Positions 8,518 to 17,121 of a stretch of DNA of 64,000 bases are shown piece after piece. The position numbers were made by a program, and so were the translations under genes. The notes under the pieces were generated by a model that was not told the origin of the DNA, searched no databases, and worked only from the letters and a program-made list of their open reading frames with translations. This DNA comes from Pseudonocardia acidicola. GTDB taxonomy: Bacteria > Actinomycetota > Actinomycetes > Mycobacteriales > Pseudonocardiaceae. Each line of letters starts with the position of its first letter. The stretch's first letter is position 1. Location of the stretch: positions 62,001 to 126,000 of the forward strand of contig NZ_JAAXLA010000007.1 in NCBI RefSeq assembly GCF_012911935.1. Reading direction: 5' to 3'.

Positions 8518-9384
8518 ATGGCGGCGAAACACGATCCCATTGTCGGTCGTTACGTTTACGTTCCCTATGACGGAACGGAATACCGGGTGTTCTACGAGGA
8601 GACCGGCGACGGAACTCCTCTGGTGTGTCTGCACACCGCCGGCACCGATTCCCGCGAGTACCGCCACCAGCTTGCCGATCCCGACATCACAAGCCAGTTC
8701 CGGGTGATCGCCCTGGATCTTCCACGACACGGCAAGTCGATCCCCCCGCCGGGCTTCCAGAATGAGGAGTACCGGTTGACGGCGAAGTTCTACTCCGAGT
8801 TCGTCATGGCATTCTGTGCAGCCCTCGACTTGGAACGCCCCGTCATCATGGGCAGCTCGATGGGCGGTAACATCTGTCTGCACCTGGCACTCAAGTTCGA
8901 GGACAAAGTGCGCGCTCTGATCGCGATCGAGGCGTGCGACTATTCACCCGGCTGGTTCATCGACTGGCTCTACCACCCCGAGGTGCATGGTGGGGAGGCA
9001 TGCGCCACCTCGGTGTTCGGGCTGATGGCGCCGCAGAGCCCGGAGGACTACCGCTGGGAGACCTGGTGGTACTACGCCCAGGGCGGCCCCGGCATCTTCC
9101 GCGGCGATCTGCACTTCTACAGCGTCGACCACGACTTCCGGCAGCTCGCCGAGAAGATCAGCGGCAACGTGCCGATGTACCTCATGACCGGCGTCTATGA
9201 CTTCGCCTGTACCCCGGAGATGACCGCCCAGACCGGGAAGAAGATCAAGGGCAGCGAAACCATCATCATGGAGGACATCGGACATTTCCCGATGTGTGAG
9301 AACCCGGTGACCTTCAAGAGGTACCTCATGCCCGTGCTGGAGCAGATCACCAAGCGGGAAGTCGAGGCGCAGCCCAGCGCCTGA
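8518..9384 (+). CDS. Alpha/beta hydrolase
   Basis: 288 residues with an alpha/beta hydrolase core: oxyanion strand VCLHTAGTDSREYRHQL (about 40-56), catalytic serine in GSSMGG (about 120-125), a late acid in TGVYDFACTPE and a histidine in EDIGHFPMCENP. ATG at 8518 has AGGAG upstream. The strand-1 motif differs from the meta-cleavage hydrolase at 6719, so this is a distinct subgroup, perhaps an ester or lactone hydrolase. Its neighbours (SCP2-like protein upstream, GYD protein downstream) do not define a substrate. Confidence 0.88.
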   Translation: MAAKHDPIVGRYVYVPYDGTEYRVFYEETGDGTPLVCLHTAGTDSREYRHQLADPDITSQFRVIALDLPRHGKSIPPPGFQNEEYRLTAKFYSEFVMAFCAALDLERPVIMGSSMGGNICLHLALKFEDKVRALIAIEACDYSPGWFIDWLYHPEVHGGEACATSVFGLMAPQSPEDYRWETWWYYAQGGPGIFRGDLHFYSVDHDFRQLAEKISGNVPMYLMTGVYDFACTPEMTAQTGKKIKGSETIIMEDIGHFPMCENPVTFKRYLMPVLEQITKREVEAQPSA

Positions 9385-9942
9385 GCCACGACCCTCTTCA
9401 TCGATGCCCACCGTCGGTAAGCCGAATGGCTTGGGCGGCGAGGTCGCCGGGAACCCGTTCGGTTCTCGGCGTGCCGACCCGCTCGGCCCGCAGGCGGAAA
9501 GGTGAGGAGCAGGCTTGTGCACAGCCTGAACGAGGTCAATCTCTGTCGCTGCCGGGTGGTTCCCGGCGACCGATCGGGTAGTGACATGCGGCCGGCAGCG
9601 GGGCAGGCAACAAAGCGCCGACTCAGCAGACTGCTCCCGGGCACATCGGTGGTGGCGTGCTTCGCGAGGGTGCAGCCGCGCATGTGGCGGCGGTGGCCGC
9701 GCTCGGCCACGTTCATGCCACCGCCTACGCCGTGTGTGGGTTCGCCGCGATCCTCAGCGTGGCTGCCATGCACGGCGGAACCCACAAGGAATGCGATCGA
9801 GGCCGGGTTGCTGGTCGACAAGGGCGTCGTGCCGATCGCATCCACTGACCGGCAAATCCGGTCCGGACTCGCGCGCCTGGGCGCACCAAGCCGACGACCC
9901 CGGTGACTGCTCCAGGTCCCTCAACGCGTCGAAGGAGGCACC
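9385..9942. other. Intergenic region, no gene recognised
   Basis: About 560 bases. Two plus-strand frames read protein-like in turn (AAAHVAAVAALGHVHATAY near 9672-9725, then NAIEAGLLVDKGVVPIAS near 9785-9845), in different frames and with no ribosome site, suggesting a decayed gene whose family I cannot name. Confidence 0.35.
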
Positions 9943-10266
9943 ATGCCGACATACATCCTGCTCAGCACGCTGGTGGGCGACGGGGGGCAGACCCTGCACA
10001 GCCATCCCGACCGGCTGCGGGCGGTCGACGACGAGGTCAAGGTCATGGGCTGCCAGGTTCTCGCCCAATATGCGGTGCTCGGCCCGTATGACTTCATCAC
10101 GATTCTGGAAGCGCCGGACAACGAGACGGTGGCGCATCTGTCGGTCGATTTGGCCTCCCGGGGAACGGTGAAGATCCAGACTCTGGCTGCCGTCCCGCTG
10201 GAGTCCTTCATCGACAAGCTCAAGAGCCATGAACAACTCGGCCGAGGCGAGATCGCAACAAGCTAG
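9943..10266 (+). CDS. GYD-domain protein
   Basis: 107 residues matching the small GYD family of ferredoxin-like folds: N-terminal MPTYILLSTLVGDGGQTLHS, the family-like GPYDFITILEAPDNETVA segment near 46-63 and C-terminal TLAAVPLESFIDKL. The function of the family is unknown. ATG at 9943 follows AAGGAGG at about six bases. It stands alone, with remnants on both sides. Confidence 0.85.
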   Translation: MPTYILLSTLVGDGGQTLHSHPDRLRAVDDEVKVMGCQVLAQYAVLGPYDFITILEAPDNETVAHLSVDLASRGTVKIQTLAAVPLESFIDKLKSHEQLGRGEIATS

Positions 10267-10325
10267 CAGCCTTCCTTCACCGGAGACCCTCGCGCCGTGC
10301 GGCGGGGCCCGGACGGGGTGGTGAC

Positions 10326-10502
10326 GTGCGTGCTCGACACCTCCGGCGGGGGCTGCGCCACCCACCTGGCCGGGGCGGCCGATACGCGGCCATCGTCGTC
10401 GTGCTGATCATCATCGAGGCCCGGCGGGCGGACCCGACCCAGTCGTCGAGCTGCGAGAAGATCGAGGCCCTCGGGCTCGACGGACCCGCCTGCCAGGGCT
10501 GA
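10326..10502 (+). other. Possible gene tail before a hairpin, unrecognised
   Basis: A 58-codon frame from a GTG ends ten bases before a very strong hairpin. It has a hydrophobic stretch AAIVVVLIIIEA and a C terminus SSSCEKIEALGLDGPACQG. I do not recognise the family. Its end next to a terminator-like structure is the only sign that it is, or was, a real 3' end. Confidence 0.3.
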
Positions 10503-10511
10503 GACCTGGTA

Positions 10512-10548
10512 GGACCGTGCGACACGAACACCGTGTGTCGCACGGTCC
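10512..10548 (+). terminator. Perfect 14-bp hairpin
   Basis: GGACCGTGCGACAC at 10512-10525 and GTGTCGCACGGTCC at 10535-10548 pair perfectly around a nine-base loop. There is no T tract. It follows the stop at 10500-10502, so a factor-independent terminator for plus-strand transcription is the simplest reading. Confidence 0.6.
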
Positions 10549-11397
10549 CCGCCATGCCCCGGAGCGGAGATCCCTGTCGACAGGGGCCGACGGGTCCACC
10601 GCGCCCGTCTGTGCCGTTGCCGGGCCGCCCCGCGCGCCCCGGACGGGTCGAGCATCCGACGCAGGAGTTGCCAGGGCCCTCCACCGTTGCCCCCGAATTG
10701 GGCAAACGCAGGGGTGGGCTGCCCGAGTGGCGACGCCGGGGGAACCCCACGGCAAGGACCGGTCGCCCATTCGAGTTCCACGGCAGCGGTGAACGGTCAC
10801 ATCCTGCGGTCGACGGTTGCGCTGCGGAACGGCCGGGACCTCGAAGCGGCGGTCGAGGGAACACATCGTGATGACGGGTTCGGGCGGCTACGTTTGGTGA
10901 ACAGGCGCAGACGACACGGGCCGCCGTCTCGGAGTGCCCGCCGGAGGTGATGGCCGGCGTCGGGAAGGCCCCGCGGGTTCGTGCGCGCCAAGATCGTCGC
11001 GCAGGTGAACCTGGGCGTGCGAGGCCAATGCAGCAGTCAGCGCCACTCGTCGAGGACCCATAGTCACGCACCGCAGTTACGACGGTAGCTAAGCAACCCG
11101 TAACCACACCGGCGACCCGCCATCCCGACGCCGGAACGCCCCCCGGTGTCGCCCGTACGGCCCCACCGGCACCCGCCTGTCACGGCTGACCTCGCGGCAG
11201 GGCTGCCGGCCCCGCCGCGAGGTCGCCGTGGTCGGCCGGCACCGCGGGCGCCCCGCGCGATCACCGCCCGATTCGAACTGTTCTGCCGCTGGGCCGGCCG
11301 GATGGCGCTGCACCGCGCCGCGGATCGGCTGAGCACCGACTGACAGGCGCCTCAGGGCGAACGTCGACTGACAGGGCACCAGTCCTCGACTGCAGAA

Positions 11398-11586
11398 TCA
11401 CCTTCGCGGGAGCGCGGAGGGCCAGGAAGCGGAACCCATCCCCGCCTCGGCGGTGATCCTGATCAGCTCGTCGGCCAGCTTCGTCCGCAGGGCGTCGTGG
11501 CGGCTGTCGAGCCGGTACCGCGGGTCCTTGCGGTCCGGGTAGGCCCACATGTCGACGGCGGCTCCGGGCTGCCCCCCTAGCGTCGG
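11398..11586 (-). pseudogene. C-terminal fragment of a HIT-family protein, cut by IS30
   Basis: The minus-strand frame reads WAYPDRKDPRYRLD and then RHDALRTKLADELIRITAEA, which matches the C terminus of a HIT-family nucleotide hydrolase. The frame is interrupted at 11586 by the left end of the IS30 element; the N-terminal part of the same family lies on the far side at 12855-13101. The central part with the H-x-H-x-H active site is absent, so there was loss as well as insertion. Confidence 0.7.
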
Positions 11587-12854
11587 GGTGGTTCCCAGTG
11601 GTGGTCGCAACACGATGATCGAGAATGGGGTCTCGTGTTGTCGTCTCGTCGTGTCCGCAAGGGGCCCGGTCGTCGCCCGCGGTCAGACAAGCGTCAGCGG
11701 TTTCTCTGGCTGATCGCGCGGGGCTGGAGCCGCGGCTACAAGGTCTACACGAACGGCGAGGTCGTCGCGTTCGTCCCTGCGCTGGACCCGCTGCTGCTCG
11801 CTCCGATCAGCGACCGGTTCCGGTCCCAGGACGAGCGCCTCGAGATGGCCGACATGCGCCGCGCCGGGCACTCGATCCGCGCGTCGCCGAGGCGCTCGGC
11901 CGGTCGCCGCCGACGGTCAGCCGGGAGCTGCGACGCAACGCCGCCGCGGACGGGCAGTACCGGCCCTTCGAGGCCCACCGCAAGGCCGCACTGCGCCGTC
12001 GGCGCCGGCGGCCGACCAAGCTGACGACCCGCCGACAGCTGTCGATGGTCGTGACGGAGCGCCTGACCTGGCGGTGGAGCCCGCAACAGGTCAGCCGTGA
12101 CCTACACGAGAGCTTCCCCGGCCGCGCCGACCTGCGCCTCTGCGCGGAGTCGATCCACCAGGCGATCTACCGCCCGGATAGTCCACTCCTGCGGCCACCG
12201 GTGGTTCTGGCCCCGGCCCGGTCACCGCTGCGCACCGGTCGCGATCACCGTCGCGCGCATATCCCTGGTCGGGGACGACTCGGGGACGACGGGGCCGGTT
12301 CAGCGGCACCACGCTGAGCATCCACGAGCGCCCGTTCCCGCCCGAGGATCGCACCGTGCCCGGGCACCGGGAGGCAGATCTGCTCGTCGGGCCGCTACAC
12401 CGGCCGGGGATCGGCACCCTGGTCGAGCGGCAGACCCGCTACGTCAAACTGGTGCACCTACCGCGCCGCGACTCCGAAACCGTCACCAACGCCCTGGTCC
12501 AGACCCTCGGAGCGCTTCCCCGCGCCTTCGCCATCTCGCTCACCTGGGATCAGGGGACCGAGATGGCGCGCTACGCAGCGATCACCGCCGCGCTCGACAC
12601 CCCGGTCTGCTTCTGCGATCCCGGTTCACCCTGGCAGCGCGGTAGCAACGAGAACACGAACGGGCTGCTGCGCCAGTACTTTCCCCAAGGGCACCGACCT
12701 GTCCGAGCACAGCCCCGCTGCGCTCGGACGGGTCGAGCACGAGCTCAACCACCGGCCCCGAGCGGTCCTCGGATACCGCAGCCCCGCAGCACTACTTGAT
12801 CAACTGCTGGCGTCCGGATCCCAGCCAGTGTTGCGATGACTCCTGGAAACCACC
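11587..12854 (+). mobile_element. IS30-family insertion sequence, degenerate
   Basis: About 1268 bases bounded by imperfect inverted repeats: GGTGGTTCCCAG at 11587-11598 and CTGGAAACCACC at 12843-12854 (one mismatch in 12), with a further inner match TCGCAACAC in both ends. It carries one transposase gene in several broken frames. It has landed in a HIT-family gene. No clear target duplication was found at the ends I chose. Confidence 0.8.
11635..12839 (+). pseudogene. IS30 transposase, frameshifted
   Basis: The parts of an IS30 transposase occur in order but in changing frames. N-terminal KGPGRRPRSDKRQRF to SQDERLEMADMRRAGHSIR is in frame 1. LGRSPPTVSRELRRNAA and the HTH/RWSPQQ region are in frame 3. 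The catalytic core HREADLLVGP, TWDQGTEMARY and PGSPWQRGSNENTNGLL (D-D-E) is in frame 2. The C terminus GTDLSEHSP to the stop at 12837-12839 is back in frame 3 after a slip at about 12689. Relative to intact relatives, a piece between ARGWS and RGYK near residue 30 is also missing, which removes the first HTH. It cannot make an active protein. Confidence 0.85.
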
Positions 12855-13101
12855 TGGGGATCAAGCGCGCTGCAGACGTTCTGCACCGCTTCGCCCAGCA
12901 GCGACATCTCGAGCAGGAAGTCAGCCCGCTCGGAGCGAGGCAGGTCGGTGAGATGGTTCGCCTCGGCCCGGTAGAGACACAGGCAGTACCCGGGAGGTGC
13001 TGGGTGTCGCCGATGACCGCCCAGCCCGTCTTGAGCCGGGCGAGCACGGTGGGATTCTCGCCGCGTTCCGCGGCCGCGAGGCGGTCTTCCACACCACTCA
13101 T
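12855..13101 (-). pseudogene. N-terminal part of a HIT-family protein, frameshifted and truncated
   Basis: From ATG at 13101 the frame reads GENPTVLARLKTGWAVIGDTQ and LPG, then needs a one-base slip near 12990 to continue as YCLCLYRAEANHLTDL and FLLEMSLLGEAVQNVCSALDP, all typical of the HIT family. It stops exactly where the IS30 right end begins. The C terminus of such a protein is found at 11398-11586 beyond the element. Confidence 0.75.
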
Positions 13102-13131
13102 GATCCGCCCGGGCTGCGAGGGCCGATCCAT

Positions 13132-13456
13132 CAGCGCCGTCCTGGTCCCCGGTCGGGTGTCAGCAGCAGACGCCCGGAGGTCAGCTCACCGGGCCGGAGC
13201 GCGGTCGATGAGCCCGCGCCCGGCCCGGGCCGGCGCGCTGAGAGGAGAACCCACGCACGGACCCCGCCACCGGCGCGAGGGTGGGCCCGCACGCCGACTC
13301 CATCCCCTTCGGCCAGCCCCTCCGGGGCCCGGCGCTGCCCGGACCCGGCCTCGCCCGGAGAGGGGACAAAAGCCACCCACAAGGGCGGAGATGATCACCA
13401 GAAACCCGCGAGCACGCATCTGAGCAGTACGAATCCAAGAGGAGAGGACCGATCCG
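13132..13456. other. Intergenic region ahead of the WhiB operon
   Basis: About 325 bases, extremely GC-rich, with a strong self-complementary stretch (CGGCCCGGGCCG near 13215-13226). No gene is seen. The promoter of the small cysteine-rich gene and whiB should be near the right end. Confidence 0.45.
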
Positions 13457-13621
13457 ATGGCACTGGAGCTGCCGATCAAGAAGACCACCCAGGCCCCGTC
13501 GCCCGAGGTGTGGTGCCGCATCTGCGGGTGTCGCGTGCGGGGCCACGCGTCCGGCATCGCCGAACTGTGCTCCCGGCCCTGCTGCCGGGAGGCCTACGTG
13601 GCCCGTCCCGAAGTGGAGTGA
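13457..13621 (+). CDS. Small cysteine-rich protein next to WhiB
   Basis: 54 residues from ATG at 13457, with AGGAGAGG upstream. Six cysteines at 20, 23, 25, 38, 42 and 43 form a C-x2-C / C-x3-C pattern that could hold a zinc ion, in the style of a treble-clef or zinc-ribbon knuckle. The family is not recognised. The stop is five bases from the WhiB start, so the two are co-translated and the protein may act with or be regulated like WhiB. The length is below most gene-calling limits, but the ribosome site, cysteine pairs and tight spacing support it. Confidence 0.6.
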   Translation: MALELPIKKTTQAPSPEVWCRICGCRVRGHASGIAELCSRPCCREAYVARPEVE

Positions 13622-13626
13622 TCGAG

Positions 13627-13875
13627 ATGGATTGGCGCCAGAAGGGTGCCTGCCGCGACAAGGACCCGGAGCTGTTCTTCCCGGTCGGTACCAGCGGGCC
13701 GGCCCTGGCCCAGCTCGCCGAGGCCAAGGCCGTGTGCACCCGCTGCCCGGTGGCCGACCGGTGCCTGGACTGGGCGTTGACGACCGGGGAGGACGCCGGC
13801 GTCTGGGGCGGGCTCAGCGAGCACGAGCGCCGCGCCCTGCAGCGCCAGCAGCGCAAGATCGCGCGCGTCGCCTGA
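13627..13875 (+). CDS. WhiB-family [4Fe-4S] transcription factor
   Basis: 82 residues with the complete WhiB signature: four cluster cysteines at 9, 37, 40 and 46 (C-x2-C-x5-C in the last three), the GVWGG turn at 58-62 and a basic C terminus (ERRALQRQQRKIARVA) for DNA contact. WhiB proteins bind an oxygen- and NO-sensitive iron-sulfur cluster and usually partner the primary sigma factor. The family is confined to actinobacteria and their phages, which fixes the phylum of this window. ATG at 13627 has GGAG within the end of the preceding small gene. Confidence 0.95.
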   Translation: MDWRQKGACRDKDPELFFPVGTSGPALAQLAEAKAVCTRCPVADRCLDWALTTGEDAGVWGGLSEHERRALQRQQRKIARVA

Positions 13876-14129
13876 ACACCGCTGCAGGGCGACCGCCCAG
13901 GGGAACGGGCCAGCGGGTATCCGGCCCGCCCCCGCGCACCGTACCGCCGCACCACCGACCTACCGACGACCGGACGGAGCCTCCACCGTGGACACCACAC
14001 AGCCTCGCAAGCAGCCCCGGACGCTGGGGCAGCCGCACATCTATCGCGCCGTGCTCTCCCCGTGGGGTCCGCGGCATGGCGCGTTGGTTGTCACTCGGTT
14101 AGTCACTCAGCGGCTGCCGAATGATGACG

Positions 14130-16385
14130 TCAGTGTTGCTGACGGCGGCGGTTGCTGTCGTCGCCGATGAGCACGTGCGCAGCCTTCTCGATGGTCGGTT
14201 CGTCCAGCAGCACGTGCAGCGCCGCGTCACCGAGCGGGATGAAGCTGTCCGCGCTCGCCACCCGCCGCACGGCCCCACCGAAGCCGGCGTCGGCCAGCGC
14301 CGCGAGCACCCCCTCGGCAACGCCCCCAGTCCGCCGGGTCTCGTCGACCACGAGCGCGTGCCCGGTGGCGGTCGCCTCACGCACGATGTCGTCGACTGGC
14401 AACGGCGCCAGCCAGCGCAGATCCAGCACGCGGGCGCCGATCCCGGAATCGGCCAGGCGCCGGGCGACCCGCAGGCTCATCGGCACGCCGTTTCCGTAGG
14501 AGATCAGCGTGAGGTCGCGTCCGTCGCCGTAAGTCCGACCTCGTCCGAGCGGCACGTGTGTCGGCCCCCACTCGTCCGGCGCGGGATAGCGCGCCAGCCA
14601 CCCGGCGTCGCCGTCGACGTACAGGTCCCGCCGGTGATACAGCGCGATCGGTTCCAGGTAGACACACACCGAGCCGTCGACCTGGGCGGACGCCGCGCAG
14701 GTCCGTAGCATCGCGGTGGCGTCGTCCGGCCGGGACGGCGACGCGATCACCAAGCCAGGCACGTCCCGGAGGACGCCGAGTGCGTTGTCGTTGTGGAAGT
14801 GCCCGCCGAAGCCCCGCTGATAGCCGTAGCCGGCGACCCGCACGATCATCGGGTTGCGATACTGTCCCCGCGAGAAGAACTGCAGGGTCGCCGCCTCGCC
14901 TCGCATCTGGTCCTCGGCATTGTGCAGGTACGCCAGGTACTGGATCTCCGGGATCGGCAGCAGCCCGGACACGCCGGCGCCGAGCGCGAGGCCGAGGATC
15001 GACTGCTCGTCCAGCAGCGAATCGAAGACCCGCGCCGCGCCGAACCGCTTCTGCAGACCGCGCGTGACGCCGTACACCCCGCCCTTGCGCCCGACATCCT
15101 CGCCGAAGACCAGGGTTTCCGGACGGGCCGCGAGCAGGTCGGCCAGCGCCCGGTTGATCGAGAGCGCCAGCGTGAGCGGGCCCTCGCCCTCCGGGAGTTG
15201 ACCGCTGAAGACGCGTTCGCGGTACTCCGGATCAGCGGCACGAGCGGCGGCGGTGGCGACCTGCTGTGGGCTGTGTGGCGCGAGCGGCGCGAGAACGGTG
15301 GTGAGCGAGTCCAGCCGCGGCCGGCTGGCGACGTCCTCGGCGATCTGCGCGACGGCGTGGCGAATCGCCTCGTAACGCGCGATGACCTCGCCCGGGGTGA
15401 GTACGCCCGAGGCGACCAGCAGTCGCGCCGTCGCCGTCAGCGGATCGCGCTCCCAGTCGGCCTCGATCGCCGACTTCGCGCGGTAGGACGTCTCCAGGTC
15501 GGAGCCGGCGTGCCCCATGAACCGGACCGTGCGCAGGTGCAGGAACGCCGGCGATCGCCGGTCCCGCACCCAGGCCGCCGCCTCCTGCGCCGCGTCCCAC
15601 GCCCCGAGCGGATCCACGCCGTCGGCCCCGACGTACTGCAGCCCCGGCCGCGCGGCGTATGCCGCGGCGATCCACCCGGCCGGTGTCGGAACGCTGATCC
15701 CGATCCCGTTGTCCTCGCAGACGAACAGCAGCGGCATCGGCAGGCCCTGGTAGCTGACGTACGTCGCGGCGTTGATCGCACCGGTCGCCGTCGAGTGGTT
15801 GGCGGAGGCATCGCCGAAGCTGGCGACCACGATCGCGTCGTCCGCCCAGACGGAGCCGGTCCCGAGCTTGCGGGCCCGCTCGATCGCGAAGGCGATGCCC
15901 ATCGCGCGGGGCAGGTGCGAAGCGATGGTCGAGGTCTGCGGGATGACGGCCAGCTCATGGCGGCCGAACACCTTGTGCCGGCCACCGGCGATGGGCTCCT
16001 CCACCGACCCGACCAGCCCGAGGAGGACGTCGCGGAGCGGGTCGATACCCGGTACCTGGCGGGCGCGCCGCAGATAGAAGCCGCCCGAACGGTAATGCAG
16101 CAGGGCCGGGTCGGTGGGGCGCAGCGCTGCGGCGACGGTGGCGTTCGACTCGTGACCGGCCGAGCTGATGGTGTAGAAGCCCTGGTTGCGGGCCCGCAGG
16201 TAGCGAGCAGCGAAGTCCAGATGCCGGCTGCCGGCCTGGGCCTCGAAGAGCTCGATCGCCTCCCGGCCGGTCAGCGTGGTCCCGGCGCGAAGCGGCTCTG
16301 CCAGGTCGCTCCGCCGCTCCGCCGGCTCCAGCGCCCGGACGGCCGCCACGAAATTCCTGTCGATGTCCTCGCGCCCGTCGGTCAT
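14130..16385 (-). CDS. Fused alpha-beta 2-oxoacid dehydrogenase E1 component
   Basis: 751 residues: an E1-alpha-like half (about 30-370) with the thiamine-diphosphate segment GDASANHSTATGA at 191-203 and CEDNGIGI downstream, then an E1-beta-like half (about 405-745) starting LALSINRALADLL and containing VFGEDVGRKGGVYG and a C-terminal transketolase domain. It resembles branched-chain/acetoin-type E1 enzymes, decarboxylating a 2-oxoacid and passing the acyl group to lipoyl-E2. No E2 or E3 gene is present here, so the partner is elsewhere or the enzyme acts non-classically. It is last in a 13-gene minus-strand run; its ATG overlaps the livF stop (ATGA). Confidence 0.9.
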   Translation of the reverse strand: MTDGREDIDRNFVAAVRALEPAERRSDLAEPLRAGTTLTGREAIELFEAQAGSRHLDFAARYLRARNQGFYTISSAGHESNATVAAALRPTDPALLHYRSGGFYLRRARQVPGIDPLRDVLLGLVGSVEEPIAGGRHKVFGRHELAVIPQTSTIASHLPRAMGIAFAIERARKLGTGSVWADDAIVVASFGDASANHSTATGAINAATYVSYQGLPMPLLFVCEDNGIGISVPTPAGWIAAAYAARPGLQYVGADGVDPLGAWDAAQEAAAWVRDRRSPAFLHLRTVRFMGHAGSDLETSYRAKSAIEADWERDPLTATARLLVASGVLTPGEVIARYEAIRHAVAQIAEDVASRPRLDSLTTVLAPLAPHSPQQVATAAARAADPEYRERVFSGQLPEGEGPLTLALSINRALADLLAARPETLVFGEDVGRKGGVYGVTRGLQKRFGAARVFDSLLDEQSILGLALGAGVSGLLPIPEIQYLAYLHNAEDQMRGEAATLQFFSRGQYRNPMIVRVAGYGYQRGFGGHFHNDNALGVLRDVPGLVIASPSRPDDATAMLRTCAASAQVDGSVCVYLEPIALYHRRDLYVDGDAGWLARYPAPDEWGPTHVPLGRGRTYGDGRDLTLISYGNGVPMSLRVARRLADSGIGARVLDLRWLAPLPVDDIVREATATGHALVVDETRRTGGVAEGVLAALADAGFGGAVRRVASADSFIPLGDAALHVLLDEPTIEKAAHVLIGDDSNRRRQQH

Positions 16386-17110
16386 ACCGCTGCTTTCACT
16401 CCCAGATAGGACCGGCGTACCGCGTCGTCGTGCAACAGGTCCCGTCCAGCTCCGGAATGCACGACCCGTCCCCCTTCCAGCACATAGGCCCGGTGCGCCA
16501 TGGCCAGCGCCTGGGCGGCGTTCTGTTCCACCAGCAGGACGGTCACCCCCTGCGCGTTGATCTCGGCGATGATCCGGAAGATCTGCTCGACCATCAGCGG
16601 GGCCAGTCCCATCGACGGCTCGTCCAGCAGCAGCATCCGCGGCTTGGACATCAGCGCGCGCCCGATCGCGAGCATCTGCTGCTCGCCGCCGGAGAGCGTC
16701 CCGCCGACCTGGCCGGCGCGCTCGGCGAGGCGTGGGAAAAGCTCGAGGACACGATCCAGGTCGGCAGCCAGGGTTCGGTCCCGGCGGCCGCGCAGAAAGC
16801 CGCCGAGCCGAAGGTTCTCCATGACGGTCATCGCCGGGAAGATCCGGCGGCGTTCCGGTACGTGGGACAGTCCCATGCCGACGATCCGGTGGCCCGGGAC
16901 GCGGGAGATGTCGCGACCGTCGAACCGGATCCTGCCGCGCCGGGCCCGTACCAGGCCGGACACGGCGCGCAATGTGGTGGTCTTGCCCGCCCCGTTCGCC
17001 CCGATCAACGCCACGATCTCCCCGGGCCGGACCGACAGCCCGACACCGCGCAGCGCACGCACCTTTCCGTGCAGCACGTGCAGATCCGCTATGTCGAGCA
17101 GGTCAGGCAT
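16382..17110 (-). CDS. livF: ABC importer ATPase, LivF type
   Basis: 242 residues. Walker A GANGAGKTT (about 37-45), the LivF-type signature LSGGEQQMLAIGRALM, Walker B RMLLLDEPSMGL and the switch histidine region replaced by VEQN as is usual in LivF. ATG at 17110 has GAAGGGGG upstream. It energises uptake with LivG, LivH and LivM. The importer class carries branched-chain amino acids, amides, urea or aromatic acids; given the surrounding catabolic enzymes the cargo is more likely their substrate than leucine (inference). Confidence 0.95.
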   Translation of the reverse strand: MPDLLDIADLHVLHGKVRALRGVGLSVRPGEIVALIGANGAGKTTTLRAVSGLVRARRGRIRFDGRDISRVPGHRIVGMGLSHVPERRRIFPAMTVMENLRLGGFLRGRRDRTLAADLDRVLELFPRLAERAGQVGGTLSGGEQQMLAIGRALMSKPRMLLLDEPSMGLAPLMVEQIFRIIAEINAQGVTVLLVEQNAAQALAMAHRAYVLEGGRVVHSGAGRDLLHDDAVRRSYLGVKAAV

Positions 17111-17121
17111 GGTCGCCCCCT

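Larger units (their letters stand above)
10267..11397. other. Long region with only gene remnants
   Basis: About 1.1 kb between the GYD gene and the HIT relic. It holds a short plus-strand frame at 10326-10502 and a strong hairpin at 10512-10548 (listed separately). Other frames on both strands lack ribosome sites and domains. The zone adjoins an IS30 insertion and appears to be eroded sequence. Confidence 0.4.

Noticed and set aside
13988..14170. 60-codon plus-strand frame after whiB
   Set aside because: It has a GTG with GGAG upstream but overlaps the 3' end of the E1 gene on the other strand and shows no domain; too weak to call.
14793..16409. A 538-codon plus-strand frame
   Set aside because: It is antisense to the fused E1 gene and has a composition typical of a shadow frame.
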